Positions 33,068-42,355 of a stretch of DNA of 64,000 nt are shown here, piece after piece. Position 1 is the stretch's first letter, and each line of letters opens with the position of its first letter. Position numbers and translations under genes: made by a program. The DNA is taken from NCBI RefSeq assembly GCF_012027595.1, contig NZ_SNUR01000001.1, positions 124,001 to 188,000 of the forward strand, given 5' to 3'. The DNA comes from Thermococcus sp. Bubb.Bath (lineage in GTDB: Archaea > Methanobacteriota_B > Thermococci > Thermococcales > Thermococcaceae). Below the pieces are notes generated by a model. That model saw only the letters and a program-made list of their open reading frames with translations, did no database searches and was not told the origin of the DNA.

Positions 33068-33080
33068 TCGAAATATAAAA
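33068..33080 (-). promoter_or_regulatory. flavodiiron promoter
   Basis: Minus-strand CTTTTATATTTCGA forms a TATA box about 35 bases before the fprA ATG. CGAAATATAAA at 33069-33079 is shared exactly with the heme/quinone operon promoter at 14436-14446. Confidence 0.55.
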
Positions 33081-33256
33081 GGCTTTTCATTCTTTACTGC
33101 TGAGACACTAAAATGGATGCATGCTTCTGGCTTTTTGGTCATATTGTCATGTAACTCTGTGAACTTCACTGCACTTATATTCTCAGTCCGATTTCTAGGT
33201 GACTTTCTTTATTCCCCATCTATACCAGAAGAGTTAAGTACGGGGAAGGGAGGAGT

Positions 33257-33709
33257 TCACCCTTCCTTTGTGAACCCGAAAACCTCCTCCAGATCCGGAA
33301 GCTCGCCTATTGGGTAGACCTTGAAGAAGACCACCTTCCCCTCTTCATCAACCAGGACATTGGCTCTCTCCGAGAAGCCGCCCTCTTCCCTGAAGAGACC
33401 GTAGAGCTTTGCAACCTTACCGTGCGGCCAGAAGTCGCTCAGAATTCTCAGCTTCTTCAGCCCCATGTGCTCGGCCCACGCCTTCTTTGTGGGAACTGAA
33501 TCAACGCTAATCCCGACGGGAACGACGTTCAGTTTCTCAAAGCGCTCGTAGTTCTCGTCAAGGGCCTTCATCTGCTTTTCGCAGACGGAAGTCCAGGCAA
33601 GAGGGTGGAAGGACAGGAGGACTTTCTTACCCCTGAAGTCGCTGAGCCTAAAATCTTCACCGTTCTGATCCTTAAGGAGGAAATCCGGAGCTTTTTCACC
33701 AACTTTCAC
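33257..33709 (-). CDS. one-cysteine peroxiredoxin (AhpE/Bcp-like)
   Basis: Reduces peroxides. The 150-residue thioredoxin-fold protein has its peroxidatic Cys43 in SFHPLAWTSVCEKQ and no other cysteine, so the resolving thiol must come from a partner. The usual Thr of the PxxxTxxC motif is present (AWTSVC). The GTG at 33709 is chosen because GGAG lies upstream and the product then begins VKVGEKAPDF like relatives; a frame-extending TTG at 33748 is less likely. A TTAAAAACC box lies just upstream. A second peroxiredoxin of another class is at 43572. Confidence 0.88.
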   Translation of the reverse strand: MKVGEKAPDFLLKDQNGEDFRLSDFRGKKVLLSFHPLAWTSVCEKQMKALDENYERFEKLNVVPVGISVDSVPTKKAWAEHMGLKKLRILSDFWPHGKVAKLYGLFREEGGFSERANVLVDEEGKVVFFKVYPIGELPDLEEVFGFTKEG

Positions 33710-33780
33710 ACGATCACGCTCCAAATTGGTTTTTAATTGTTGGAACAAAGCAGGAAAAAGAAAAAATCACTCGAGGCCTT

Positions 33781-34665
33781 TCAGAGCTTTTTCTCCTCGA
33801 AGAACTTCTTCACCAGCTCGGGCTTCGGCTCGCGCTTCCAGAGCGGCGTTTTGTCCCGCTTGTAAGCCGGAACCTGCTCTTCGAAACTGGGCTTCTCGTG
33901 GATGTAGAATATTCCGAGCGGGAGCGGGTCACTCTCCAAGGCCCTCCTGAAGGCGGCCTCCCTGTCGTGGGGGTCGTGGTCGTCCATCCAGTAGGTGTGC
34001 TCCTTATACCACGCGTATGTGTTCACCTTGTTGAAGCTCACACAGGGATGGAGGATGTCCACTATGGCCAGGCCCTTGTGCCTGATGGCCTTCTTGATTA
34101 TCTCCACGCTCTCCTTGAAGTAGCCCATGAATGTCCTCGCGACGAAGGAAGCGTCCAGGGCAACTCCGAGGGCAACAGGGTTGAAGGGCTCTTCAAAAAC
34201 TCCCCACGGCTGGGTCGGGGTCTTCATGCCTTTCATCGTCGTCGGCGAGGCCTGTCCTTTCGTCAATCCATAGACCTGGTTGTCGTGGATGAGGACGGTT
34301 ATGTCAGGATTCCTCCTTATTGCGTGGAGCAGGTGGTTTCCACCCTCTGCATACATGTCGCCGTCTCCGCCCTCCGCTATCACAGTAAGCTCGGGGTTGG
34401 AGGCCTTAACCCCCGTCGCTATCGGTATCGAGCGCCCGTGGAGAGTGTGGTAGCCGTTGGCGTTGATGTAGTGCGGCATCTTTGCGGCCTGACCGATACC
34501 GCTGACGATGGCCACTTCGCTCGGCTTCAGCCCAAGTTCAGCCAGAGTGGAGATTAGTATGTTCCTTATGCCGAAGTTTCCACACCCAGGGCACCACGCT
34601 ATTTCAGCACTTCCTGGCCTCTTTGGCTCGAAGAGCTCTCTTCCAGTGGGAAGCTGAACGTTCAT
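33781..34665 (-). CDS. 2-oxoacid:ferredoxin oxidoreductase, beta subunit
   Basis: Thiamine-diphosphate subunit, 294 residues. The Fe-S/TPP region starts with AWCPGCGNFG, and the TPP-Mg motif is GGDGDMYAEGGNH. A later Cys (LHPCVSFNKVN) completes the cluster ligands with the first pair. With the fused gamma-alpha subunit it makes a two-subunit enzyme like those of Sulfolobus and Aeropyrum; no ferredoxin-like delta subunit is present. It oxidises a 2-oxoacid to acyl-CoA and reduces ferredoxin. Substrate cannot be told. Start overlaps the alpha-subunit stop. Confidence 0.92.
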   Translation of the reverse strand: MNVQLPTGRELFEPKRPGSAEIAWCPGCGNFGIRNILISTLAELGLKPSEVAIVSGIGQAAKMPHYINANGYHTLHGRSIPIATGVKASNPELTVIAEGGDGDMYAEGGNHLLHAIRRNPDITVLIHDNQVYGLTKGQASPTTMKGMKTPTQPWGVFEEPFNPVALGVALDASFVARTFMGYFKESVEIIKKAIRHKGLAIVDILHPCVSFNKVNTYAWYKEHTYWMDDHDPHDREAAFRRALESDPLPLGIFYIHEKPSFEEQVPAYKRDKTPLWKREPKPELVKKFFEEKKL

Positions 34666-36374
34666 TCTACCACCCCCTTGAGGCCCTCAAGAACCTCTTC
34701 AACCGAGAACGGCCTCCCGTCGTACTTCAGAATCTTATGATGCACCTCTATGCCAAGCTCTTTCTTTAGCAGCTCCGCGAACTGGCCGGTGATATTGCTC
34801 TCCACATCGATGAGAACCTTGCCCTCGAAGAACTCCTTTACCTCTGGGTTGAGCGGATAGACCCAGCTGAAGTGGAGCAGAGCAACGTCCTCCCTTCCGA
34901 GCTTTTCAAGGGCCTCCTCAACGACGTGAAGCGTTGAACCCCAGGCTATGGCGAGGTATTTTGCATTCTCCTTGCCGATAAGCTTCGGCAGATGCGCGTT
35001 CTTCTTTATAGTCTCGAGCTTCTTGATAGCCCTCTTCTCCTGCATCTTTATCGTGAGTTCGGCGTCCTCGGTTATGTCTCCCCACTCGTCGTGCTCGTTT
35101 CCGTTCGCTACCACAACCTCTTCGCCGTAGCCAGGGACTGCCCTTGGGGAGATTCCGTCCTCGGTGAGCTCGTATCTCCGATAGCCGGGCTCCGCTTCTA
35201 CGATATGGCGCTCGAACTTGACCTTCTCCACATCCGGAGCCGGAAGGTTGTAGTAGGTATCAACGAAGTATTGATCAGTGAGGATTATCACGGGAACCTG
35301 ATATTTGTCGGCTAAGTTGAAGGCCTCTGAAGTAAGGTAGAACGCCTCCTCAAGGCTTCCGGGTGCGAGGATTATCCTTGGGAAGTCGCCGTGGCCCGCG
35401 TAGAGCACAAGGTTTAGGTCACCCTGCATCGTCCTCGTCGGCAAACCAGTGGCCGGTCCCGGTCTCTGGGCGAGGTGAACTACCACGGGGTTCTCGGCCA
35501 TTCCCGCCAGACTCAGCGCCTCGCTCATGAGGGCGAATCCTCCTCCTGATGTGCTCACCATCGCCCTAGCCCCAGCGTACCATGCCCCAAGCGCCATATT
35601 TATAGCAGAAATCTCGTCCCCGACCTGCTCGACGACTATCTCGAAGTCCTCCGCGTGCTGTGCCGCGAATGTCGAGACTCCCGTTGATGGGCTCATGGGA
35701 TAGAAGCTCAGAAAGTTCATACCTCCAGCGAAGGCGCCTATTCCCACCGCTTCCGTGCCGGTTAGAAGAACCTCCTCCCTGACTTTTTCGTCCTTTTGGA
35801 CTTCAATCCCTATCGTTCCATCCTCGCAGAGCTTGACGCCGAGGTCGTAGCCATTTCTTGCCGCTTCGATGTTCTTCTCCACAACGTTCTCTCCCTTACT
35901 TCCAAAGCGCTTCCTTATGTACTCTTTAACGGCCTCAAAGTCGCCGTGGAAGAGGCCGACTATAAGACCAGCGGCCGTCGTGTTGAGGTAGAGCTGGCTC
36001 CCGACTTCCATGGCCATCTTGGTGAGCGGGACTTCAACGAGGTTTACTTTGTCCAAAAAGTCCTCCTCGACGTTTTCCTTCTCCCCGAGGACGACAGTGT
36101 TCTCGCCGAGCCTGTCTTTGACCCAGCTTAAGGTGCCCTTCTTAAAGGGCACGAGGATGTCTATCCTCTTCACGAAGGCTCTGACGCGCCTCGAAGAAAC
36201 GCGTATCTCCGTGGTGTTTATTCCGCCCCTGACGCGGGACATGTACTCCTTGTTAGCGTAGACGTGGTAGCCGGACTTCTTGAGGGCGTAGGTGAGTATT
36301 GCCTCCACCGTCTGAACGCCCTGCCCGGCGGCTCCACCGAGGACTATGGAAACATCTTCCCTGAATTCACTCAC
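34662..36374 (-). CDS. 2-oxoacid:ferredoxin oxidoreductase, fused gamma-alpha subunit
   Basis: A 570-residue fusion: a gamma domain (residues about 1-190, VLGGAAGQGVQTVEAIL at the start) and an alpha domain (about 200-570) with FYPMSPSTGVS, the substrate motif corresponding to YPITP, and RPGPATGLPTRTMQGDL. The Ser in place of Thr in that motif may alter substrate range. The GTG start overlaps the end of a 40-codon frame upstream. Oxygen-tolerant archaea carry the two-subunit form, which is of interest in this gene setting. Confidence 0.92.
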   Translation of the reverse strand: MSEFREDVSIVLGGAAGQGVQTVEAILTYALKKSGYHVYANKEYMSRVRGGINTTEIRVSSRRVRAFVKRIDILVPFKKGTLSWVKDRLGENTVVLGEKENVEEDFLDKVNLVEVPLTKMAMEVGSQLYLNTTAAGLIVGLFHGDFEAVKEYIRKRFGSKGENVVEKNIEAARNGYDLGVKLCEDGTIGIEVQKDEKVREEVLLTGTEAVGIGAFAGGMNFLSFYPMSPSTGVSTFAAQHAEDFEIVVEQVGDEISAINMALGAWYAGARAMVSTSGGGFALMSEALSLAGMAENPVVVHLAQRPGPATGLPTRTMQGDLNLVLYAGHGDFPRIILAPGSLEEAFYLTSEAFNLADKYQVPVIILTDQYFVDTYYNLPAPDVEKVKFERHIVEAEPGYRRYELTEDGISPRAVPGYGEEVVVANGNEHDEWGDITEDAELTIKMQEKRAIKKLETIKKNAHLPKLIGKENAKYLAIAWGSTLHVVEEALEKLGREDVALLHFSWVYPLNPEVKEFFEGKVLIDVESNITGQFAELLKKELGIEVHHKILKYDGRPFSVEEVLEGLKGVVE

Positions 36375-36489
36375 GTCTCACCACCACCGGAGCGGTTTTC
36401 TTCTCTTTTACGAGACTAAGGGTCCCTTCTATGAGCCCGAGCACAGAACGAAAACTCCTCCAAACTCTCTTCAGGCCAAATCTGTTCAT
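36367..36489 (-). CDS. possible 40-residue leader protein of the oxidoreductase operon
   Basis: Basic small frame starting MNRFGLKRVWRSFR and ending VVVRRE. It has a TATA box about 35 bases upstream, GGTGG six bases before the ATG, and its stop overlaps the GTG of the next gene by eight bases, the layout of coupled genes. No family is recognised. It could be a real small protein or a leader that couples translation. Confidence 0.5.
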   Translation of the reverse strand: MNRFGLKRVWRSFRSVLGLIEGTLSLVKEKKTAPVVVRRE

Positions 36490-36519
36490 TCTTAACCACC
36501 GATATGTAATTCTGCGCAA

Positions 36520-36552
36520 AACTATATAAAGATTTCCAACCAAAGCGGTTGG
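36520..36552. promoter_or_regulatory. divergent promoter between oxidoreductase and msrAB, with inverted repeat
   Basis: ACTATATAAAG (36520-36531) can act as TATA box in both directions. Toward msrAB it is followed by CCAACC-N5-GGTTGG (36536-36552), a perfect inverted repeat just before the GGGGAA ribosome site. The AACC-N5-GGTT core recurs next to the peroxiredoxin TATA box at 44259-44271. Confidence 0.5.
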
Positions 36553-36561
36553 GGAATTAGA

Positions 36562-37578
36562 ATGAAACGGTATCAAAACAAAACATCCATAGGGATCTTT
36601 GCAGGCGGCTGCTTCTGGTGCATGGAGGAAGCCTTTGAGAGACTTCCCGGAGTGATTGAAGCAATATCTGGCTACACCGGGGGCTGGATGGAGAATCCTG
36701 CCTACGAACTCGTCTCAACGGGTGAGACCGGCCACAGGGAAGCGGTTAAGGTAATCTACGATCCGACCAAAATCTCCTACGAGCGTCTCTTGGAGGTCTT
36801 CTGGAGGAACATAGACCCAACAGATCCGGGCGGCCAGTTCGCCGACAGAGGCGAGCAGTACAAGACTGCCATCTTCTACCTGGACGAAGAACAGAGGGAA
36901 CTCGCGGAGGAATCGAAGAGGAGGCTTGAGCTTTCGGGAATATTCGATGGGCAGATAGTAACCGAAATACTGCCCGCGAAGGAGTTCTACCCAGCCGAGG
37001 AGTACCATCAGGGCTACTACTTCCGCTTCGAGACGAACTACAAGCACTACAAGCTCTACTCCGGAAGGCTCGGATTCATAAAGTCAGTGTGGGAGAAGAA
37101 CAAATACTTCCGTCTCTTCCCTGAGAGGGAGCGCTACTGGTTAGGTTACGTTAAGCCGAGCGGTGCAGAGCTTAGACTCCTGCTAACTCCTCTCCAGTAC
37201 AGGGTCACACAGCTTGGGGACACGGAAGAGCCTTTCCACAACGAGTACTGGGACAACCACGATGATGGAATATACGTCGATGTGGTCTCGGGCGAGCCGC
37301 TCTTCAGTTCCCTCGACAAGTACGACTCCAGCACCGGCTGGCCGAGCTTCACGAAGCCTCTGGAAGAGTGGGCCGTTATTGAGGCCGAAGACTGCGAGGG
37401 CTTCCTCTGCGGTCGGGAAGTCAGAAGCCGCTTCGCAGATTCCCACCTTGGACACGTCTTCGACGAGCCCACACCAACGGGAAGGAGATACTGCATAAAC
37501 TCCGCGGCACTCCGCTTTATTCAGAGGAAGGAGCTTGGGAGGTACGGCTACATAGCCTACGAGGATATTTTCAGGTAG
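36562..37578 (+). CDS. msrAB: fused methionine sulfoxide reductase MsrA-MsrB
   Basis: Repairs both S- and R-methionine sulfoxide. The 338-residue protein has MsrA first ([11 protein letters not shown], catalytic Cys17; YHQGYYF) and MsrB after about residue 195 ([23 protein letters not shown]; catalytic Cys in [11 protein letters not shown]). The zinc-binding cysteines common in MsrB are mostly absent, apart from CEGFLCG. Thioredoxin-like donors are needed. The ATG follows GGGGAA. Fits the oxygen-defence neighbourhood. Confidence 0.95.
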   Translation: MKRYQNKTSIGIFAGGCFWCMEEAFERLPGVIEAISGYTGGWMENPAYELVSTGETGHREAVKVIYDPTKISYERLLEVFWRNIDPTDPGGQFADRGEQYKTAIFYLDEEQRELAEESKRRLELSGIFDGQIVTEILPAKEFYPAEEYHQGYYFRFETNYKHYKLYSGRLGFIKSVWEKNKYFRLFPERERYWLGYVKPSGAELRLLLTPLQYRVTQLGDTEEPFHNEYWDNHDDGIYVDVVSGEPLFSSLDKYDSSTGWPSFTKPLEEWAVIEAEDCEGFLCGREVRSRFADSHLGHVFDEPTPTGRRYCINSAALRFIQRKELGRYGYIAYEDIFR

Positions 37579-37617
37579 CCCCCGAACGAGAGACGGATGG
37601 CCCGCCGAGAAAATGGT

Positions 37618-38790
37618 TCAGGCCTTGTTGTACCTTGCAAAGAAGCCGTAGAATATCAGCGTTGCCACTACGTAAAGAGTGGCAGTCGTGTAGAACGGGT
37701 AGCTGAGCGAGACTGAGAAGAGAACTCCGCCGATGTAGTTTCCAGCGCCGCGCATGAAGGTCGAGAAGGCCCTCCTTATCCCAGCGGCGGTAGCTTTCTC
37801 CTCCGTGGTGAAGAAGCCCATCATGAAGGAGTCGTTTATCGGCCAGACGATGTTCATTAGAATGGAGCGGACGATGTAGAGGAAGGCCGCTATGAGGAAG
37901 ACGTCAATTAGCGGGAAGGTTGCGAAGAGCAGGGCTGCAACGAGCTGGAAGGAAGTAATGACGTTCACAGGGCCGATTTTCTCCACCAGTTTTGGAAGGC
38001 CAAAGGAGCCGAGACCCATAACCAGCTGCTGGAAGAAGAAGACGCCGCTTATGGCCGCTAAGGTCTGGCCAAAACGGAGGTTGAAGTAGAGGCTCATGTA
38101 TGGGATTGTTATACCTGCGCCAAGTCCGATGAGGGCGCTTGGCAGGGAGAACTTTAGGATCTTTATTACAAGCTCTCTGTTCCAGTTTATCCTCGGGTTC
38201 TTCACTGGCACGTCCCGAATAACGAGCAGTGCCGGAATTACAATGGCGAACTGGAGGAGTGCGAGCGAGATAACCAGACGGTAGGCTATTTCGGGGGTAA
38301 GCCCGAAGGTTTCGGTCAGAAAGTCCGGAGCGAAGCCCGCAATCAGGACTCCCACCGCGTTGAATATCGTCCCGAGGCCGAAGCTGATCGAGAATGCGTG
38401 GTGCCTCAGCTTTCCCTCAACCTCTTCGCTCAGCAGTGCCGAGAAGTTCGGCTGTCGTATTCCCATGTTCACCCCAACGAGAAGAAACCCTGTCAGAAGG
38501 AGGTAGTGGGTGAGGGCCAGAACCTGGAAGAGCCTGCCCAAGAGGCCGAGAACCGCCCCAATAAGGAGGGTCTTTCTGTAACCGAGCATGAGCGAGAGCT
38601 GGCCGGCAAGCAGGAAGAAGAGCCCGCCGGTGAGGGTCTGAACCGAGAAGAACAGCCCCATGGAGTCCATACCGTAGCCGAGGGCGCGGAGGTAAAAGGG
38701 CATTATGAATATCGAGAACTGAAGGAAGAGCTGACCCACTGCATTGGCCGCTATAAGTATCTTCGCGTCCCTTCCGTAACCGCTGAGCAT
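37618..38790 (-). CDS. MFS-family membrane transporter
   Basis: A 390-residue protein with about twelve helices and major facilitator architecture (LMLGYRKTLLIGAVLGLLGR between helices 2 and 3; FMRGAGNYIGG late). Substrate is unknown; drug or metabolite efflux is usual for such single-gene transporters. TATA box CTTATAAAC lies about 25 bases before the ATG, so the transcript has almost no leader. It is convergent with msrAB and lies next to the rubredoxin reductase without obvious link. Confidence 0.85.
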   Translation of the reverse strand: MLSGYGRDAKILIAANAVGQLFLQFSIFIMPFYLRALGYGMDSMGLFFSVQTLTGGLFFLLAGQLSLMLGYRKTLLIGAVLGLLGRLFQVLALTHYLLLTGFLLVGVNMGIRQPNFSALLSEEVEGKLRHHAFSISFGLGTIFNAVGVLIAGFAPDFLTETFGLTPEIAYRLVISLALLQFAIVIPALLVIRDVPVKNPRINWNRELVIKILKFSLPSALIGLGAGITIPYMSLYFNLRFGQTLAAISGVFFFQQLVMGLGSFGLPKLVEKIGPVNVITSFQLVAALLFATFPLIDVFLIAAFLYIVRSILMNIVWPINDSFMMGFFTTEEKATAAGIRRAFSTFMRGAGNYIGGVLFSVSLSYPFYTTATLYVVATLIFYGFFARYNKA

Positions 38791-38896
38791 GGGTTAAGTT
38801 CCTATTAACACGTTTATAAGATTATCGAAACGGTTCTCCCAAGCTGTGGTTGAATAGGGGCTGAAGCTTAGAAGGGGACAAAAAAAGTTGGTATCC

Positions 38897-39982
38897 TCAA
38901 GCCCTGTAAAGCTCTCCCTTCAGCTCTTTCTCTATGGAAAGCGCCCTTCTAATGTCTCCGATGACCACAACCCCGATCGTCTTCCATCCTGGAAGAACGT
39001 CCTGGTATGCTCATCAAGCCACTCACCCTCTCCCTTTGTCTTTCCGATGATTGCAATCGGCAGGTTGCCAAACTTGAAGGGGGAGGAGCGGAGTTCGAAT
39101 GGGTAGCGGTCCTCTTTCCCCCTGAGAATGTTTGCGAGAACCCTTGCGTGGCCAGCGGCCCCCTTCGCCGTACCGCAGATAATCCCGCTGTATTCGGCAC
39201 AGTCTCCGATGGCGTAGACGCCCCCCCGCGGATGTCCTAAAATGGTCATCTATTAGAATCCCTCTCCCTGTGTGTATGCCACTCCTCCTAACTATCTCGA
39301 CGTTTGGGACTATTCCAATGGCACAAATCTTTACTTTCCCCTCAACGTAGTCCCTGCTCGTGTGAACACCGTTCTCATCGGCTTTTGGGAGTTCGACGTT
39401 GAGGTGGAACTCAACGCCGGTTTCCTCAAGCTTTTCCCTTATCAGCTTGCTGAGCTCTTCGTCGAGGCCAAGAAAGGTCTCCCGCCTGTGTATTAGCTTG
39501 ACGCCGTAGCCTGCCTTTGCGAGGTTTCCGGCCAGTTCAAGGCCGATGAATCCGCCTCCAACAATTAAGGCTTCTCCGTGCTCCTCAAGCAGGGCCTTTA
39601 TCCCCTCTGCATCTTCAATGCTCCGGAGTGTTAGTAGGTGTTTCCCACCCTCCATCGTCGGCTCCCTCGCTCTCGCCCCTGTGGCTATAACGAGGATATC
39701 ATACGGATATTCGCCCTTGTCTGTGACGAGAACCTTTCTCGCCCTGTCTATCAGTTTAGCCTCTTCGCCAAGCTTCAGCTCTATCTCATTCCGCTCGTAC
39801 CAATCGAGGGGGTAAGTGAAGAGCTTTTCATTCTCAATCAGACCCGCTATGTAGTGGCTCAGCATTGGCTTTGAGTAGAATAGAACCTCTTCCCTCTCGA
39901 TAATGGTTACCTGATGCTCTTTAGACAGCTCCTTGGCGAGTTCAACCCCTCCGGGGCCGTTTCCGATGATAACGATTCTCAT
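38897..39982 (-). pseudogene. NAD(P)H:rubredoxin oxidoreductase, two frameshifts
   Basis: FAD enzyme that passes electrons from NAD(P)H to rubredoxin, feeding superoxide reductase, rubrerythrin and flavodiiron protein. The frame from 39982 shows [17 protein letters not shown], the middle NAD motif [19 protein letters not shown] and ICAIGIVPN. It shifts at a run of seven C (plus strand) near 39220-39226, where six would keep frame, into [15 protein letters not shown]. It shifts again near 38980, where one A seems missing in GGAAGACG, after which [12 protein letters not shown] and the stop follow. With both bases corrected the product is about 360 residues. Two homopolymer changes in one gene make sequencing error plausible, but decay cannot be excluded. 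Confidence 0.85.
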
Positions 39983-40020
39983 AACGTACACCAAAAGAAG
40001 TTCTCGACGGTGTATTTAAG

Positions 40021-40043
40021 GGGTTTGAAAACCTAAGGTTTGG
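40021..40043. promoter_or_regulatory. divergent region between rubredoxin reductase and cytochrome b
   Basis: Toward the reductase (minus strand), GGTTTTCAAACC precedes CTTAAATA, a TATA-like box. AACCTAAGGTTTGG at 40030-40043 repeats the string at 1144-1157 upstream of rubrerythrin. Confidence 0.4.
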
Positions 40044-40100
40044 AACACCGCGTCCCGCAAATGATGTACGTGTTGTTTCCAACAGAAAACGGTGTTAACT

Positions 40101-40881
40101 ATGCCGCTTCCTCCCGTTGCCTCCCCCTACGATAAACTTGAAGTTGAAAGCGCTGAAGAGGCCGTTGGACTCGTTAGGGAGGCCCTCCCACTATTCGGGC
40201 CAGAAGAACCCATAATACAGCCGGACGGCGTTGACGTCCCGGTTCTCTACCTGGATTTCGCCGTTGACCGGATGCACTACGATCCCGAGAAAGGAACTCC
40301 TCTGCCGAAGGGCTGTCCGAGGGGTTCGAGGCATACGGGCACTGAGGGAATCGAGGGAAGGGCCGAAGAAATTCTGAGGGATGCCCAGGTTCTCCCGGCC
40401 GCCGAGTTCAGGGAGCCCAGCCTCCTTTGGGGTCTTCCTCATCTTTGCAGGAACAGCTTACTACGCGCTCACCAAGAGGAGGCTCATCATCGAGCACAGG
40501 AAGGGAAGCCCAGGAATCGTGGTGAAGCCGGAAAGGCCTTACATAACAGTCTTTGGTCCGGTTTATCCGATGACGATTCACCACGCCTTCACGATAGCAG
40601 GAACCATCTTAGCACTCATCCACTTTGCCACCTGCACCGACTACTCTACCTTAGCTGGGAAAGCCGGCCTCGGAATGGCGATAGTCCTGATCCTGATGAA
40701 CATAAGCGGCTTTTACGGGCGATACGTCCACGTTAAGCTTGAGATGGCCGCGAGAAAAAAGCAGAGCGAGAGGCTCAAACGCTTCACGGTTCTGCTGAGA
40801 AAGTGGAAGCTCTTCCACGTCGCCCTGGCCGGGTCCTTCCTGATTCTCCTGGGGATTCACCTCGCGGTGGTCGGGGACTGA
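40101..40881 (+). pseudogene. predicted four-helix diheme cytochrome b with soluble N-terminal domain, one frameshift
   Basis: The first frame from ATG 40101 (GGTG six bases upstream) gives a soluble part (LPPVASPYDKLEVESAEEAV ... DVPVLYLDFAVDRM). The second frame, visible from about 40430 to 40881, gives four hydrophobic helices. Two of them hold paired histidines 13-14 apart (IHHAFTIAGTILALIHF and FHVALAGSFLILLGIHL), the pattern of bis-heme b bundles. Adding one G in the TTGGGGTC run near 40428 joins LLWG to VFLIFAGTAYYAL in one protein of about 260 residues. It may exchange electrons with quinol or a soluble donor. I do not recognise the N-terminal domain. Heme binding is predicted from spacing only. 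Confidence 0.65.
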
Positions 40882-40911
40882 GCACGGGTTTTGGCTTTTC
40901 TTCTCGTCTCC

Positions 40912-40917
40912 TTTTTT
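40912..40917 (+). terminator. oligo-T terminator
   Basis: A T-rich stretch ending TCTCCTTTTTTC follows the cytochrome b stop by about 30 bases and precedes the KaiC promoter. Confidence 0.35.
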
Positions 40918-40942
40918 CTATAACGAAGACAGGAAATTTTAG

Positions 40943-40965
40943 AAAACCTTATATCTAAGTTCGAA
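40943..40965 (+). promoter_or_regulatory. promoter of the KaiC-family operon
   Basis: AAAACCTTATATC carries a BRE-like and TATA element about 40 bases before the ATG at 40991. TTCGAA (40960-40965) follows at once, as in the ferritin promoter. Confidence 0.5.
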
Positions 40966-40990
40966 CCTAAATATAAACCGGAGGGATAAT

Positions 40991-42355
40991 ATGGCCGTGA
41001 AAATGGGCATCAAGTTCTTTGACGAGAACATCCTCAAGGACGGGTTCCCGGAGGGATTCACGGTTCTTGTGGCGGGAGAACCCGGTGCAGGGAAGACAAT
41101 ATTTGGCTCCACGTTCCTCTACAACGGCATGGAGCAGTTCGGGGAGAAAGCAGTCTATGTTTCTCTGGCCGAGACAAAGGAGGACTTCTACGAGGAGATG
41201 AAGGGCCTCGGAATGGACTTTGAGAAGTACGAGAAGGAGGGCCTGTTCAAGTTCATAGACCTCGTGACCGTGACTCCGGAGACAGTGGAGAAGGAAATAG
41301 AGCTCATGATGAGTGAAATCCTCACCTTCCAGCCCAGGAGGATAGTCATAGACTCGATAACGGCCTTTGCCCAGCTCCTTGGGCTGAAAAAGACGAGAGC
41401 ATTTCTCCACACAACTCTTGGGAGATTCATAAAGGCTTTTGGCGCGGTGGCTTTCCTCATAGCTGAGAAACCCCTCGGAAAGGAAGAGATAGGCTTCGGT
41501 GTAGAGGAGTTCGTGGTAGATGGCGTAATCGTGCTGAAGTATTCGAAGCTCGGAGAAATCGTGAGAAGGATAATGGAAATACCCAAGATGAGGAAGCGCT
41601 CCGTCGAGAGGGCCCAGTACGAGTACGTGATAACCTCCAAAGGCATACACTTCCTTGAAATCCCTGAGCTTGTTAGAGGCACTGGCGATGTTTCAATCGA
41701 GAAGATAACGACGGGCATTGAAAAGCTCGACGAACTCCTTGGGGGTGGAGTTTACCGCGGCTCGGTAACCCTCCTCGTGGGAATGACGGGAACCGGAAAG
41801 ACAACCTTCGGCCTGCACTTTGCGATAGCCAACTCCCTGCAGGGAAGGAAGGCAATTTACTTCGGCTTCGAGGAGCCGATAGGGCAGCTAATCAGGGCTG
41901 CGCGGGGATATGGGCTCCCCATTGATGAGGCACTACAAAATGGGCTGAGGCTTGAGGGATGGATTCCAGAGGCAAAGAGCCCCGTCTATACATTCCTGAA
42001 GATGAAGCAGCTGATAGAAGAGTTTAAGCCTGGGGTGGTGGTGATAGACAGCCTCACCGCACTGCGGGAGCACATGGATGACACAGAGCTCGCAAAGATG
42101 GTGCGCTATTTCAACTTGTTAATCAAGGAACACAACATCGCGGCATACATCACCCTAAACGCGGACACGAACTTTGAGACTGTGCCCTTCACGAAGGCCA
42201 GCACCTTCTCTGACAACATCATCGGGCTCCGCTATGCTATTAATGATGGGGTTATAGAGCGCTACCTCTCCGTGATAAAGGCGAGGGGCTCCGGCCACTC
42301 CAGAAAAATCCACCGGTATGAGATAACTTCCCAGGGGGTGGTGATATATGAATGA
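40991..42355 (+). CDS. two-domain KaiC/RadA-like ATPase
   Basis: A 454-residue protein with two RecA-fold domains. The first has Walker A GEPGAGKT (about residues 32-39) and Walker B RRIVIDSIT; the second has GMTGTGKTT (about 262-270) and VVVIDSLT. Archaeal KaiC paralogues act as signalling or regulatory ATPases; bacterial KaiC is the clock protein, but no KaiA/KaiB is seen. GGAGGG precedes the ATG. Its stop overlaps the next gene, whose partner suggests a three-protein module. Specific function unknown. Confidence 0.88.
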   Translation: MAVKMGIKFFDENILKDGFPEGFTVLVAGEPGAGKTIFGSTFLYNGMEQFGEKAVYVSLAETKEDFYEEMKGLGMDFEKYEKEGLFKFIDLVTVTPETVEKEIELMMSEILTFQPRRIVIDSITAFAQLLGLKKTRAFLHTTLGRFIKAFGAVAFLIAEKPLGKEEIGFGVEEFVVDGVIVLKYSKLGEIVRRIMEIPKMRKRSVERAQYEYVITSKGIHFLEIPELVRGTGDVSIEKITTGIEKLDELLGGGVYRGSVTLLVGMTGTGKTTFGLHFAIANSLQGRKAIYFGFEEPIGQLIRAARGYGLPIDEALQNGLRLEGWIPEAKSPVYTFLKMKQLIEEFKPGVVVIDSLTALREHMDDTELAKMVRYFNLLIKEHNIAAYITLNADTNFETVPFTKASTFSDNIIGLRYAINDGVIERYLSVIKARGSGHSRKIHRYEITSQGVVIYE

